From the NCBI GenBank assembly GCA_023667185.1, contig JAMPAP010000001.1:606356-665232 (forward strand): DNA of 58,877 nt, written 5' to 3'. The notes beneath the pieces are model-generated. The model was not told the DNA's origin, did not search any database, and saw only the letters and a program-made list of their open reading frames with translations. Below are positions 15,401-25,197 of the stretch, piece by piece (the stretch's first letter is position 1; every line of letters begins with the position of its first letter). Both the position numbers and the translations under genes were made by a program. This DNA comes from Lachnoclostridium sp. (GTDB taxonomy: Bacteria > Bacteroidota > Bacteroidia > Bacteroidales > Muribaculaceae).

Positions 15401-16834
15401 ATGATCAGATATATTTTATCCTTACTGATAATGTTTTTGGGGGCTGGGAGCGTGATTACTGCGAGCGCCGACGAGGTTGACGACGCAGTGGCCGCTGCCC
15501 GAAAGTCGCCCAAGAATCAGAAAGTTAACCGCCGGGCTGCTGAGGCTCTGCTTGAAGCCGGCCGCGGCCCGGAGGCTGTGGAATATTTCCTCAAGAGTGA
15601 CAACCGCGGCAATCTTGATGCCGCCCGCATACTCGTGGGCGAATATCAGTATGAGCGCGCCGGGGAGCTGCTTGACCGGTATGTGGCCAAGCGCACCAAG
15701 GAGCAGGCCGCCAATGACCGTAATTTCATCGTATCGTGGTCAGATGAGCCGCTGGATGAGACTGACGTGCTCTCGGCGCAGATCCTTCTTGGGCGCTCGA
15801 TGATCGACCGCGTGGAGAAGATACAGATCATCGACAGTGTCAACGTCAGCGCCGATGACTTCTTCAAATACTATAAGCTGGCATCAACAGCCGGGTCGGT
15901 TCAGGCTGACGAGTGGGTGGAGCGGATACTTCCGCGCAACTGGCTTGCGGCAAATGAGCTTGAGAGCCTCTCGTCGATGGCTTACGTCAGCGAGGATGGG
16001 CGCTATGTGGTATTCTCGGCCTCGGATGAGGATGGGAATACTGCAATGTATGAGATGAACCGTCTTTCGGACGGGACGTGGGACACGCCGCATAAGATAT
16101 TTGATCACGAGTCAATCTTCGGCAGCGGCAAAGGCACGGTGGTGGAATATCCGTTCCTGATGAGCGACGGCATATCGATGTATTTTGCTGCTGACGGCGA
16201 GGAATCGCTCGGCGGCCTTGACATCTTCGTATCGCGCAGGGATGAGGATTCCTACCTCCAGCCCTCCAACATAGGTATGCCCTACAATTCGCCGGCCAAT
16301 GACTATCTCTATGCCATTGACGAGGTCACAGGCACAGGCTGGTGGGCCACTGACCGCAACGGCCTCGAGGACTCAGTGACGATCTACACCTTCATACCGC
16401 AGAACGACCTGCGCATCAACTATCCGGCCGACACGCCCGAGCTTGCGTCGCTGGCGAAGGTCAAATCGATAGCCGACACCTGGGTCGACGGCAAAGATTA
16501 CTCCCGGCTGAAAGCACGTATCGCGGCCATCAAGCCCGGCACGTCGCGCTCGCAGGAGAGCGAATTTGAGTTCAGCCTCCCCTCGGGCAAGGTACTCACC
16601 TCGCTGAGCGAGTTTGAGAAACCGGCCGCGCGCAAGGCCATGGAGCGGCTGATAGCAGCGCAAGGTGTGCTTCAGGCCAACCTCCGCCAACTCGAAGAGC
16701 TGCGCGAGCGTTACGGCAAGGGGGAGACCACGCTATCATTCCGCATCCTCTCGCTTGAGGAGAAGGTAGAGGAATCAGCGGCCGAGCTCCGCGACCTCAG
16801 CAATGAGGTGGTAAAGCTCGAGACAGCCCGCTAA
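15401..16834 (+). CDS. Secreted PD40/beta-propeller-like protein with N-terminal TPR-like region
   Basis: 477 residues from the ATG at 15401; an in-frame TTG at 15392 was rejected because MIRYILSLLIMFLGAGS is a normal signal-peptide start. Residues about 24-90 are helical repeats (RRAAEALLEAGRGPEAVEYFL). A WD40-like/PD40 region follows (AYVSEDGRYVVFSASDEDG and MSDGISMYFAADGEESLGGLDIFVS). The C-terminal 80 residues are predicted coiled coil, with Leu/Glu-rich heptads such as LRQLEELRERYGKGE. It resembles OmpA-associated periplasmic proteins of the phylum but lacks an OmpA domain. Its exact role is unknown. Confidence 0.75.
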   Translation: MIRYILSLLIMFLGAGSVITASADEVDDAVAAARKSPKNQKVNRRAAEALLEAGRGPEAVEYFLKSDNRGNLDAARILVGEYQYERAGELLDRYVAKRTKEQAANDRNFIVSWSDEPLDETDVLSAQILLGRSMIDRVEKIQIIDSVNVSADDFFKYYKLASTAGSVQADEWVERILPRNWLAANELESLSSMAYVSEDGRYVVFSASDEDGNTAMYEMNRLSDGTWDTPHKIFDHESIFGSGKGTVVEYPFLMSDGISMYFAADGEESLGGLDIFVSRRDEDSYLQPSNIGMPYNSPANDYLYAIDEVTGTGWWATDRNGLEDSVTIYTFIPQNDLRINYPADTPELASLAKVKSIADTWVDGKDYSRLKARIAAIKPGTSRSQESEFEFSLPSGKVLTSLSEFEKPAARKAMERLIAAQGVLQANLRQLEELRERYGKGETTLSFRILSLEEKVEESAAELRDLSNEVVKLETAR

Positions 16835-16880
16835 GTGACGATTCAGCATCTAATCCATTGCCTAAAAAAATGCTTAGTCT

Positions 16881-16998
16881 TCGTTACCACAACATCGCCT
16901 CTCCGAGGCTCAATTATCAGGATACCAACCTACCCCACGTAAACGTGGGGTTTCCGACAACCTCGGCGCTCCGCGCCTTCTTCACTAAGGTAAACTGA
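16881..16998 (+). repeat. Dispersed structured intergenic repeat, copy A
   Basis: It begins GTTACCACAACATC and contains three hairpins: GCCTC-TCC-GAGGC (16897-16909), ACCCCACG-TAAA-CGTGGGGT (16932-16951) and GGCGC-TCC-GCGCC (16965-16977). The same order recurs at 24985-25092 and 30303-30452. CTTAGT at 16874-16879 and ACTAAG at 16984-16989 flank it as a short inverted repeat. It lies between the PD40-like gene and floA. A 42-codon ORF crosses it but is judged incidental. Confidence 0.85.
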
Positions 16999-17063
16999 CA
17001 GTATAAGTATAATCGATCAGCGCTATAGATAGAAAAACATAATCATTAATAAATACATAACTT

Positions 17064-18038
17064 ATGGAATTAACCCTGATTTTGCTACTTGTGGGCGTAG
17101 TGGTGCTTCTATGCGTATTTTTCTACTACGTACCCTTCTTCCTGTGGATCTCGGCACGGGTCAGCGGCGTTAGAATATCTCTGATGCAGCTTTTCCTGAT
17201 GCGAATCCGTCAGGTGCCGGCCTCAGTGATCGTCAGAGCGCTCATCGAGGCCCACAAAGCCGGTCTAAACGACGTGACCCGTGATGACCTCGAAGCCCAC
17301 TATCTTGCGGGCGGCAATGTGGAAAAGGTGGTTCATGCTCTTGTATCGGCATCGAAGGCCAACATTGATCTCGGCTTCAAGATGGCAACGGCAATTGACC
17401 TTGCCGGACGTGACGTGTTCCAGGCCGTGCAGATGTCAGTTAACCCCAAGGTAATCGAGACCCCTCACGTCACAGCCGTGGCCAAGGATGGCATCCAGCT
17501 TATCGCCATAGCCCGCGTGACCGTAAGAGCCAATATCCGTCAGCTCGTAGGAGGAGCCGGCGAGGACACAGTGCTTGCCCGTGTAGGCGAGGGTATCGTA
17601 TCATCGATCGGTTCGTCAGAGTCACACAAGCAGGTGCTTGAGAACCCTGACAATATCTCCAAGCTCGTGCTCCGCAAGGGTCTCGACTCCGGCACTGCAT
17701 TTGAGATCCTCTCTATTGACATCGCCGATATCGACATAGGTAAGAATATAGGTGCAGCGCTTCAGATTGATCAGGCTCAGGCTGACAAGAATATCGCCCA
17801 GGCCAAGGCTGAGGAGCGCCGCGCAATGGCTATAGCTCTCGAGCAGGAGATGAAAGCCAAGGCTCAGGAAGCCCGTGCAAAGGTTATTGAAGCGGAGGCC
17901 GAACTACCTCGCGCTATGGCTCAGGCATTCCTTTCAGGCAACCTCGGCATCATGGATTATTACCGCATGAAGAATATCGAAAGTGATACCAATATGCGAC
18001 AGAATATCGCTAATCCCCCGATTTCTCCGACTAAGTGA
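17064..18038 (+). CDS. floA: Flotillin-like protein FloA
   Basis: 324 residues. An N-terminal membrane hairpin ([26 protein letters not shown]) is followed by the family signatures [23 protein letters not shown], the [15 protein letters not shown] stretch, and the SPFH-like core [27 protein letters not shown]. The C-terminal coiled coil has Glu-Ala repeats ([38 protein letters not shown]). FloA proteins organise membrane microdomains. No partner NfeD gene is visible. The stop codon is inside the left end of a large foldback element. Confidence 0.94.
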   Translation: MELTLILLLVGVVVLLCVFFYYVPFFLWISARVSGVRISLMQLFLMRIRQVPASVIVRALIEAHKAGLNDVTRDDLEAHYLAGGNVEKVVHALVSASKANIDLGFKMATAIDLAGRDVFQAVQMSVNPKVIETPHVTAVAKDGIQLIAIARVTVRANIRQLVGGAGEDTVLARVGEGIVSSIGSSESHKQVLENPDNISKLVLRKGLDSGTAFEILSIDIADIDIGKNIGAALQIDQAQADKNIAQAKAEERRAMAIALEQEMKAKAQEARAKVIEAEAELPRAMAQAFLSGNLGIMDYYRMKNIESDTNMRQNIANPPISPTK

Positions 18039-18199
18039 CGATAAAAAAATAACTTGGTAAACTTTTCTATGTTATTTTTGAATCTTCACTTTTTCCAAAC
18101 AGTCATTTAGCTCGCTAAACTCCTGTTTGATCAAAAGTAAATCCTCTAAAATAACATATACGAAAATTTTACCAAGTTATTTTTTTTTTCGTCACTAAG
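18031..18199. repeat. 169-bp foldback (MITE-like) element at the floA stop
   Basis: The left end starts CTAAGTGACGATAAAAA. The right end read in reverse is CTTAGTGACGAAAAAAA, and both continue AATAACTTGGTAAA and on to TGTTATTTT, giving arms of about 50 bases (18031-18079 and 18148-18199) with few mismatches. Inside, CAAACAG (18096-18102) pairs with CTGTTTG (18123-18129) and TTTAG with CTAAA around a CTCG loop. The floA TGA stop is at 18036-18038. No transposase is present. It could be a miniature transposable element or a very long hairpin terminator with T runs on both strands. Confidence 0.8.
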
Positions 18200-18225
18200 T
18201 AATCATCCCTGAAGGTAAAAATCAT

Positions 18226-18254
18226 CCCCCGCCTCTGAGCCTCAGAAGCGGGGG
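18226..18254. terminator. Bidirectional intrinsic terminator between floA and the TPR gene
   Basis: CCCCCGC (18226-18232) and GCGGGGG (18248-18254) enclose a TCTGAG/CTCAGA inner stem. T runs flank it in both directions, five bases in each sense. It serves the convergent floA and TPR/gyrA transcripts. Confidence 0.8.
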
Positions 18255-18260
18255 AGTATT

Positions 18261-18308
18261 TTTGATGTCATGATGTCAAATTGTCAAATTGACAATTTGA
18301 CAATTTGA
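18261..18308. repeat. Six 8-bp units directly after the TPR gene stop
   Basis: Read on the minus strand immediately after the TAA (18311-18309) the units are TCAAATTG (twice), TCAATTTG, ACAATTTG, ACATCATG and ACATCAAA in exact register. The first four also form an inverted repeat. Confidence 0.8.
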
Positions 18309-19535
18309 TTAGTATTTGAGGAGGTCTTCTACACGCTTGAGGTTAGCCTCGTCGTTGAGGAGGTAGTAGACGTTGCGGAGCACATTGAGGGCGTCGCGCA
18401 TATTGTCCTCATCAAGGGAGTAAGCTTTTTCGAGGACTGAAGCGGTCTCGAGCAGCTCGGGACGGAGCTCTTCGACGAAGAACTTGTTGTATTCAGCCTG
18501 TGACATGGCGTCACCCTTGGCTTGATCCTTTTCAAACTTGCGGGCCAGAGCATTGCCGTAGCGGAACATATTGGTGGCATCCTCGGGAGCGAGCTCGGTA
18601 GCCTTCTTATAGTTGGCGATAGCTGAGGGGATGTCATCCTTGTTTTCGAAGAGCACGCCGAGAGAGTAGTAGTAAGCGGGCTTTGTGGGGTCTTCAGCGA
18701 TAGCCTTCTCGAGGAGAGCCTGAGCGGTGGCGTAGTCGTTGTTTTGGATGTAAGAGTTGATCATACGCTGGAGGAAGAGGGGATTTTCAGCGCCGAACTT
18801 CTCGAAGCCCTGACGAGAGTAGTCAAACATACGGGTGCTGTCCTTGAGCTCATAGGCTACAGAGAAAGCATAGTCGTAAGCCTGGGGATCGTCATAACCG
18901 ATGGCGAGCATGCTGTCAAAAGCGGCGGCAGCCTCGGGGAGCATCTTCACCTGCCATGCAGCGATAGCGCGCCAGTAGTCGATCTGAGCTACAACAGAGT
19001 CAGGGAGAGCTGCGGGAGCATATTTGCCATAGGCGGGATTCTGAGGGATAGCGAGATAGTCAGTCCAAGCCTGGTAAGCCTTGTCAAACTTCTTCTCTTC
19101 CCAGAAGATAGAGCCGACGTTGTTGAAGTCATTGAAGTGACCGCAGATGGCGCTTGCGATATCCTTAGAGTGGGGAGTTTTCACTTTACCTTTGGCGTCA
19201 ACGATAGTGTCGACAGCGAGAGCCTTATTATAATATGTGTAACCGTCGAGGAGCGAGTTGCCCATATCGTCGAGGTTAACATCCTCGTTGAAGGTCTTCT
19301 TTCCGTAGAGGTCGTCGTAGATTTTGAAAGCGGCCTTACCGGGGTAGAAATAGATAGACGACACATTTTCAGTGCCGGGATTGTCGAGGATAGCCTTGGT
19401 GGCATCGACAGCAGTGACAAACTTTGCATAGGTATCAGCACCTTTGAAAGCCTTCTCTACATCTTTCACCGGAGTCTGAGCTGACATAGCGAAAGCAGCA
19501 GCGAGTCCTAAAGTGAGAACTGTGAATTTTTTCAT
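18309..19535 (-). CDS. Secreted tetratricopeptide-repeat protein
   Basis: 408 residues. The signal peptide is MKKFTVLTLGLAAAFAMSAQ. TPR units run through the protein, clearest at AYYYSLGVLFENKDDIPSAIANYKKATELAPEDATNMFRYGNALARK (about 292-338). It is probably periplasmic or outer-membrane associated; no catalytic motif is seen. It follows gyrA on the same strand with a 32-base gap and no clear own promoter, so it may be co-transcribed with gyrA. An 8-bp tandem array begins directly at its stop codon. Confidence 0.85.
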   Translation of the reverse strand: MKKFTVLTLGLAAAFAMSAQTPVKDVEKAFKGADTYAKFVTAVDATKAILDNPGTENVSSIYFYPGKAAFKIYDDLYGKKTFNEDVNLDDMGNSLLDGYTYYNKALAVDTIVDAKGKVKTPHSKDIASAICGHFNDFNNVGSIFWEEKKFDKAYQAWTDYLAIPQNPAYGKYAPAALPDSVVAQIDYWRAIAAWQVKMLPEAAAAFDSMLAIGYDDPQAYDYAFSVAYELKDSTRMFDYSRQGFEKFGAENPLFLQRMINSYIQNNDYATAQALLEKAIAEDPTKPAYYYSLGVLFENKDDIPSAIANYKKATELAPEDATNMFRYGNALARKFEKDQAKGDAMSQAEYNKFFVEELRPELLETASVLEKAYSLDEDNMRDALNVLRNVYYLLNDEANLKRVEDLLKY

Positions 19536-19567
19536 TGTTAGCAGAATTTATGATTTATGGTAAGTAA

Positions 19568-22153
19568 TTATTCTTCAGGTTCCTGAGCCTCCTGAGCCTC
19601 TTCAGCGTCGTCGACCACCTCCTCGTCAGCCTCCTCGATGGCCTCCTCGATGGGGAGTTCGCCAAGCTGTTCGGGGTTCTGCTCGATTTCTTCTACAGCC
19701 TCTTCGGGGTCAGTTGCGACGCAGCATACAGATGCGATCTCGTCGGCACGCTTCTCGAGGTTGATGATGCGTACGCCCTGGGTATAGCGGCCCATGACGC
19801 GGATGTCGGCAACACGGATGCGGATGGTGATTCCTGACTTGTTGATAATCACGAGGTCATTTTCGTCGTTGACGCTCTTGAATGCCACGAGGTGACCGGT
19901 TTTGGCGGTGACGTTCATGGTCTTGACGCCCTTCCCGCCACGGTTAGTGATACGGTAGTCGTCAAGAGCGGAGCGCTTGCCGTAGCCGTTGGCCGAGATA
20001 ACCATCACATTGTTGGTGGTATCGGGAGCCATGGTGATCATGCCGATAATCTCGTCGACACCGTCCTCGTCAAGGCGCATACCGCGGACGCCGGCCGACA
20101 TACGGCCCATCTCGCGCACCTTGGACTCGTGGAAGCGGATAGCGCGCCCGTTACGGTTGGCCATGAGTATCTCGTGGTTGCCGTCAGTGAGCTCAACGCC
20201 CAGGAGCTCGTCGCCCTCGCGGATAACGATAGCGTTGACACCCTTGGCGCGGGGACGGGAGTAAGCCTCAAGGCGAGTCTTCTTGATGAGGCCGCGACGG
20301 GTGTAGAATACGAGGTTATGATTGCCGACAAACTCGCTGTCGCTAAGGCTCTTGATGCGGATGTAAGCCTTAACAGAGTCGTCAGAGTCAATGTTGAGCA
20401 GGTTCTGGATAGCGCGCCCCTTGGAGGTGCGGGAGCCTTCGGGGATCTCGTAAACCTTGAGCCAGTAGCAGCGACCCTTGGCTGTGAAGAACAGCATAGA
20501 GTTGTGCATGGTAGCCGGGTAGATATGCTCGATGAAATCCTCGTCGCGGGTGACGCCGCCGCGTACGCCGACGCCGCCGCGGTTCTGTGCGCGGAATTCG
20601 CTCAGCGGAGTGCGCTTGATGTAGCCCAGGTGAGAGATGGTGATGATCATGTCATCGTCGGCATAGAAATCCTCGGCATTGAAGTCGCCAGCGGTGTAGT
20701 CGATAGCGGTACGTCGTTCGTCGCCATACTTGTCGCGAATCTCGATGAGCTCTGACTTGATAAGCTCGCGGCAGACGTGGTCGTCGTTGAGGATCTCCTC
20801 AAGGTGCTCTATGAGCTCCTTGATCTCCTTATACTGAGCATTGAGCTTATCCTGCTCCAGGCCGGTGAGCTGGCGGAGGCGCATCTCCACGATAGCTGCC
20901 GTCTGCTGGTCAGAGAGACCGAAGCGGTTTTTGAGGTTTTCGCGGGCAGTCTCGGTATCAGCTGCGGCGCGGATGATTCGGATCACCTCGTCAATATTTT
21001 GGGAAGCGATGATGAGGCCTTCGAGGATGTGGGCGCGCTCCTGAGCCTTTGCGAGCTCAAACTTGGTGCGTCGGATCACAACCTCGTGGCGATGCTCCAC
21101 GAAAGAAGCGAGAAGCTCCTTGAGATTCAGCGTTTTGGGGCGGCCATGGACGAGCGCTACATTGTTGACCGAGAAAGAAGCCTGCATCTGGGTCATCTTG
21201 TAGAGCTTGTTAAGCACCACGTTAGCGTTGGCGTCAGACTTCAGTTTGATCACGATACGCATACCGGTGTAGTCACTCTCGTCGTTGATGTCAGCGATGC
21301 CGTCGAGGCGCTTTTCGTTGACAAGGTCAGCGATATAAGCGATGAGCTCTGACTTGTTGACGTTGTAAGGGATCTCGGTCACGATGATATTCTCGTGGTT
21401 GTCCTCGACTTCGATTTCAGCCTTTGCGCGGATGACGATGCGGCCGCGGCCGGTCTCGTAAGCCTCCTTTACGCCATTGTATCCGTAGATAGTACCACCG
21501 GTGGGGAAGTCAGGCGCCGTGATATACTTCATCAGCTCGGGGATCTCCATCTCCGGGTTATCGATTAGCGCCACGCAAGCGTTGATCGACTCCGTCAGGT
21601 TGTGAGGCGGCATATTTGTAGCCATACCTACGGCGATACCAGAAGCGCCGTTGACCAATAGGTTAGGGAAACGAGCCGGGAGCACTACGGGCTCTCGGCG
21701 AGAGCTATCGTAGTTGGGCTGGAAATCTACTGTGTCAGAGTCGATATCGGCGAGCATCTCCTCACCGATACGCTGAAGGCGCACCTCAGTGTAACGCATT
21801 GCAGCGGCGCCGTCGCCATCGACCGAGCCGAAGTTACCGTGGCCGTCGACCAGAGTGTAACGCAGAGCCCAAGGCTGAGCCAGGCGCACGACAGTGCCGT
21901 AGATTGACGAGTCGCCGTGGGGGTGATACTTACCCATCACCTCACCGACGCAGTTAGCTGACTTCTTGTGGGGTTTATCAGAAGTGTTGCCCATCTCGTT
22001 CATACCGAAGAGCACACGACGATGGACAGGCTTGAGGCCGTCGCGAACGTCAGGGAGCGCACGGGATACGATAACCGACATAGAATAGTCGATATAGGCA
22101 CTCTTCATTTCATTCTCGATGTTGATCTTAATAATACGATCTTCTTCAATCAT
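19568..22153 (-). CDS. gyrA: DNA gyrase subunit A
   Basis: 861 residues. The N-terminal breakage-reunion domain includes [24 protein letters not shown], the quinolone-pocket segment [17 protein letters not shown] and the catalytic Tyr in [10 protein letters not shown]. The C-terminal beta-pinwheel has six-blade repeats and a GyrA-box-like NRGGKG. An acidic tail (last 45 residues, rich in Glu/Asp) is present. It introduces negative supercoils together with GyrB. The quinolone pocket keeps Ser at the position equivalent to E. coli Ser83 but has Gly where E. coli has Asp87; whether Gly is normal for the clade was not checked. Confidence 0.97.
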   Translation of the reverse strand: MIEEDRIIKINIENEMKSAYIDYSMSVIVSRALPDVRDGLKPVHRRVLFGMNEMGNTSDKPHKKSANCVGEVMGKYHPHGDSSIYGTVVRLAQPWALRYTLVDGHGNFGSVDGDGAAAMRYTEVRLQRIGEEMLADIDSDTVDFQPNYDSSRREPVVLPARFPNLLVNGASGIAVGMATNMPPHNLTESINACVALIDNPEMEIPELMKYITAPDFPTGGTIYGYNGVKEAYETGRGRIVIRAKAEIEVEDNHENIIVTEIPYNVNKSELIAYIADLVNEKRLDGIADINDESDYTGMRIVIKLKSDANANVVLNKLYKMTQMQASFSVNNVALVHGRPKTLNLKELLASFVEHRHEVVIRRTKFELAKAQERAHILEGLIIASQNIDEVIRIIRAAADTETARENLKNRFGLSDQQTAAIVEMRLRQLTGLEQDKLNAQYKEIKELIEHLEEILNDDHVCRELIKSELIEIRDKYGDERRTAIDYTAGDFNAEDFYADDDMIITISHLGYIKRTPLSEFRAQNRGGVGVRGGVTRDEDFIEHIYPATMHNSMLFFTAKGRCYWLKVYEIPEGSRTSKGRAIQNLLNIDSDDSVKAYIRIKSLSDSEFVGNHNLVFYTRRGLIKKTRLEAYSRPRAKGVNAIVIREGDELLGVELTDGNHEILMANRNGRAIRFHESKVREMGRMSAGVRGMRLDEDGVDEIIGMITMAPDTTNNVMVISANGYGKRSALDDYRITNRGGKGVKTMNVTAKTGHLVAFKSVNDENDLVIINKSGITIRIRVADIRVMGRYTQGVRIINLEKRADEIASVCCVATDPEEAVEEIEQNPEQLGELPIEEAIEEADEEVVDDAEEAQEAQEPEE

Positions 22154-22243
22154 GATTTAAATATTCCTAATAATGTTAAAATCTTTACCTGTGTATATAA
22201 TTATTGTGGTATTCGTTAAATTCGTTAATTCGAATTATCCTAC

Positions 22244-22251
22244 AAAGGTAA
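22244..22251 (-). promoter_or_regulatory. -7 box TACCTTTG for gyrA
   Basis: An exact TAnnTTTG on the minus strand, 90 bases upstream of the gyrA ATG, giving a leader of about 85 bases. Confidence 0.6.
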
Positions 22252-22322
22252 ATATTTTTCGTGAATTTCCGTTAATAATATATCGATTAATTTTACGTCA
22301 GTAGGGTAAAAAGAGAAAAGTT

Positions 22323-22337
22323 TGGCACGATTTTTGC
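22323..22337 (+). promoter_or_regulatory. Sigma-54 type -24/-12 promoter of clpC
   Basis: TTTGGCACGATTTTTGC places GG (22324-22325) and GC (22336-22337) exactly 10 bases apart, matching the RpoN consensus TGGCAC-N5-TTGC. The predicted start is near 22349, 37 bases before the clpC ATG. The same sequence with one change lies upstream of groES. No TAnnTTTG box was seen between it and clpC. Confidence 0.7.
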
Positions 22338-22385
22338 GAAGAAAAGAACAAACACACATCAATTCTTGTTGAAAATAGCATAAAT

Positions 22386-24926
22386 ATGATATATACCAAA
22401 GACTTTAAAGAGACCCTCAACCGCGGCCGGCAGGCAGCCGTTGAGATGAAATCGCCGGTGTTGACTGACACGCATCTTCTGTTGGCCATCATCGACAGCG
22501 ATAGTGGCAATCCGGCACACTACGCCATGCAGCGAGCCTTTGACAGCCACGGCGGAGAAAATGCCATGCAGCAGCTCCGCGACGAGACCGAGGCGATGTG
22601 TCATGACATCGCCGAGCGCAGCGTCAACACGATGCCCGGCACGATAGCCATCAGCGACAATATCAACCGCCTTATAGCCGCCTCGATGCAGATAGCCCGT
22701 GAGATGGGCTCGGAGTATATCGGCTCTCAGCACCTACTGATAGCCATGCTCCGCGACGGCATCGTTAGCCACCGCTTGCTCGACATGCTCCACGACTTCG
22801 GCCTGACGATGCAGGCAGTCAGCAGCATCGTCAGCGAGCTTTCAGTGCCCAAGATGGGGCCTGAGTATTCTGACGACGAGGATGACGAGCCCGCAGAGCA
22901 GCCTCGCGAGCATCATCACCACCATCATGCCGCATCGGCAGCGTCCACGCAGGGAACAGGCCATAAAGCTGACACCCCGCTGCTTGACAAGTTTGGCAAC
23001 GACATGACACGTGCCGCCGAGGAGAACCGCCTTGACCCCGTTGTAGGCCGCGAGGTGGAGATCGAGCGTCTGGCCCAGATCCTCAGCCGTCGCAAGAAGA
23101 ACAATCCCGTGCTCATCGGCGAGCCCGGCGTAGGCAAGTCGGCCATTGTCGAAGGCCTCGCCCTGCGCATCGTAAAGCGTCAGGTGTCACGAGTGCTCTT
23201 TGACAAGCGCGTGATCTCGCTTGACATGGCCTCGATCGTTGCCGGCACGAAGTATCGCGGCCAGTTTGAGGAGCGCATCAAGGGTATCCTTGACGAGCTG
23301 TCGCGCAACAAAGACATCATCCTCTTCATCGACGAGCTCCACACCATAGTGGGTGCCGGCAACTCCGCCGGGTCAATGGATGCCGCCAACCTGCTCAAGC
23401 CTGCGCTTGCCCGCGGCGAGATACAGTGTATCGGCGCCACCACTCTTGATGAATACCGCAAGAATATCGAAAACGATGGGGCACTCGAGCGCCGTTTCCA
23501 GAAGGTGATGGTCAATCCCACCACCGCTGAGGAGACCCGCATTATCCTCGACAATATCAAGGATAAATATGAGTCGCACCACAATGTGAACTATACGCCC
23601 GAGGCTCTTGACGCCTGCGTGACGCTCACTGACCGCTATGTCACTGACCGCAACTTCCCTGACAAGGCCATCGATGCCTTGGACGAAGCCGGCTCGCGTG
23701 TGCATATCACTAATATCAAGGTGCCTGAGGAGATCGTCAAGCTCGAGGAGGAGGTGGAGCATACCGCTGCCCTCAAGCTCGAAGCTGCCCGCGAGCAGGA
23801 CTTCGAGAAAGCTGCCGGATTCCGCGACCGCGAGCAGCAGCTCAAGCATCAGCTTGAGGAGATGCGCGCCAAGTGGGAAAAGCAGCTTGACGCTACCCGC
23901 GAGACTGTCGATGAAGACCGCGTAGCCGAGGTGGTGGCCATGATGACCGGTGTGCCCGTGCAACGCATCGCCCAGGCTGAAGGTGTAAGGCTCAAAGAGA
24001 TCGCCCCTACCCTCTCGAGCCAGATCATCGGCCAGGATGAGGCTATCGACAAGCTTGCCAAGGCTATCCGCCGCAATCGTATCGGACTTAAGGATCCCAA
24101 CAAGCCTATCGGCACGTTTCTCTTCCTCGGTCCTACGGGTGTAGGTAAGACGCATCTTGCCAAGAAGCTCGCCGAATATCTCTTTGACAGCCCCGACTCG
24201 CTGATCCGTATCGACATGAGCGAATATATGGAGAAGTTTGCCGTATCTCGCCTGGTAGGAGCGCCTCCGGGATACGTCGGCTACGAGGAGGGCGGACAGC
24301 TTACGGAGCGAGTGCGCCGTCACCCCTACTCTATCGTGCTGCTCGACGAGATCGAGAAAGCTCACCCTGATACGTTCAACCTCCTGCTTCAGATCATGGA
24401 TGAAGGACGCTTGACCGATTCGCTGGGTCGCACCGTCGATTTCAAGAACACGATCATCATCATGACCTCCAATATCGGCTCGCGCCAGCTTAAGGACTTC
24501 GGCTCCGGCATCGGCTTCAATGCCCCGACCGGCGACGACAAGGAATATAGCCAGGGTGTGCTCCGCAAGGCGCTCAACAAGGCATTCTCACCTGAGTTTC
24601 TTAACCGTATCGATGATATCATCATGTTTGAGCCGCTGTCACGCGAATCGATCTTCAAGATCATTGACATCGAGCTTCAGGGCTTCTACCGTCGTGTGAA
24701 AGACCTTGGCTATAAGCTCAATATCGCTGACGAGGCCCGCGACTTCATAGCATCGCGAGGTTATGACGCACAGTATGGCGCCCGTCCGCTCAAGCGTGCC
24801 ATCCAGAAGTATCTCGAGGACGAGCTCGCTGATATCATCCTTGATGACAGCATCAAGGCCGGCGACACTATCAACATCACTTACAAGGAAGGCGACGATA
24901 AGCTGAGTACAGTTGTTAGTTGTTAG
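22386..24926 (+). CDS. clpC: ClpC-type Clp protease ATP-binding subunit
   Basis: 846 residues. Two N-terminal Clp-N repeats (about 1-150) are followed by a charged linker with a run of six His (about 176-181). AAA domain 1 has Walker A GEPGVGKS (about 246). A UVR-like motif in the middle domain ([24 protein letters not shown], about 465) marks ClpC rather than ClpA or ClpB. AAA domain 2 has GPTGVGKT (about 581). It unfolds substrates for ClpP. A sigma-54 type promoter precedes it. The last codons (V-V-S-C-stop) run into a 7-bp tandem repeat that starts inside the gene. Confidence 0.94.
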   Translation: MIYTKDFKETLNRGRQAAVEMKSPVLTDTHLLLAIIDSDSGNPAHYAMQRAFDSHGGENAMQQLRDETEAMCHDIAERSVNTMPGTIAISDNINRLIAASMQIAREMGSEYIGSQHLLIAMLRDGIVSHRLLDMLHDFGLTMQAVSSIVSELSVPKMGPEYSDDEDDEPAEQPREHHHHHHAASAASTQGTGHKADTPLLDKFGNDMTRAAEENRLDPVVGREVEIERLAQILSRRKKNNPVLIGEPGVGKSAIVEGLALRIVKRQVSRVLFDKRVISLDMASIVAGTKYRGQFEERIKGILDELSRNKDIILFIDELHTIVGAGNSAGSMDAANLLKPALARGEIQCIGATTLDEYRKNIENDGALERRFQKVMVNPTTAEETRIILDNIKDKYESHHNVNYTPEALDACVTLTDRYVTDRNFPDKAIDALDEAGSRVHITNIKVPEEIVKLEEEVEHTAALKLEAAREQDFEKAAGFRDREQQLKHQLEEMRAKWEKQLDATRETVDEDRVAEVVAMMTGVPVQRIAQAEGVRLKEIAPTLSSQIIGQDEAIDKLAKAIRRNRIGLKDPNKPIGTFLFLGPTGVGKTHLAKKLAEYLFDSPDSLIRIDMSEYMEKFAVSRLVGAPPGYVGYEEGGQLTERVRRHPYSIVLLDEIEKAHPDTFNLLLQIMDEGRLTDSLGRTVDFKNTIIIMTSNIGSRQLKDFGSGIGFNAPTGDDKEYSQGVLRKALNKAFSPEFLNRIDDIIMFEPLSRESIFKIIDIELQGFYRRVKDLGYKLNIADEARDFIASRGYDAQYGARPLKRAIQKYLEDELADIILDDSIKAGDTINITYKEGDDKLSTVVSC

Positions 24927-24940
24927 TTGTTAGTAACAAG
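24906..24940. repeat. 7-bp array overlapping the end of clpC
   Basis: Units in register are AGTACAG, TTGTTAG (three times) and TAACAAG. The clpC TAG stop (24924-24926) is within the second TTGTTAG. Because the period is 7, TAG occurs in all three frames. The array is partly complementary to the 7-bp array at 25092-25175. Confidence 0.8.
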
Positions 24941-24963
24941 TAAAGCTGACAATCAATAAGATA

Positions 24964-25092
24964 GAGCCTCGGAGAGGAGATGTAGTTACCACAACATCAC
25001 CTCTCCGAGGCTCTGTATAAGAAAGATAGCATTGACCCCACCTGAAGGTGGGGTTTCTGACAACAACGGCTCTCCGAGCCTCTTTCGGCTCG
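24964..25092 (+). repeat. Dispersed structured intergenic repeat, copy B
   Basis: The shared core starts GTTACCACAACATC at 24985. Hairpins are: a 14-bp outer stem GAGCCTCGGAGAGG (24964-24977) with CCTCTCCGAGGCTC (25000-25013), ACCCCACC-TGAA-GGTGGGGT (25035-25054) and GGCTC-TCC-GAGCC (25068-25080). It lies between clpC and the sulfatase gene and is bracketed by 7-bp arrays on both sides. Confidence 0.85.
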
Positions 25093-25175
25093 AAACTAAC
25101 GACTAAAAACTCGAAACTAAAAACTCGAAACTAAAAACTAAAAACTAAAAACTAAAAACTAACGACTAACGACTT
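25092..25175. repeat. Twelve 7-bp units upstream of the sulfatase gene
   Basis: Twelve contiguous heptamers of the type GAAACTA, ACGACTA, AAAACTC and AAAACTA, all in exact register. The last two ACGACT units could pair, allowing G-U, with the AGTTGTT array after clpC, giving a stem of up to 17 bp around copy B. The array ends 8 bases before the -7 box at 25184. Confidence 0.85.
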
Positions 25176-25183
25176 TTTTGTTG

Positions 25184-25191
25184 TAACTTTG
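25184..25191 (+). promoter_or_regulatory. -7 box TAACTTTG six bases before the sulfatase ATG
   Basis: An exact TAnnTTTG ending at 25191 with the ATG at 25198. Transcription would begin within about three bases of the ATG, predicting a leaderless or nearly leaderless mRNA. Confidence 0.6.
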
Positions 25192-25197
25192 CGGGTG

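Noticed and set aside
16870-16998. A 42-codon ORF (MLSLRYHNIASPRLNYQ...) across dispersed repeat copy A
   Set aside because: It follows the repeat exactly, and the equivalent frame in copy C is changed by extra hairpins. Hairpin conservation explains the similarity better than a protein would.
19568-22153. Quinolone-resistance change in GyrA (Gly at the Asp87-equivalent position)
   Set aside because: The Ser83-equivalent is wild type, and Gly may be normal in Bacteroidales; no comparison was possible here.
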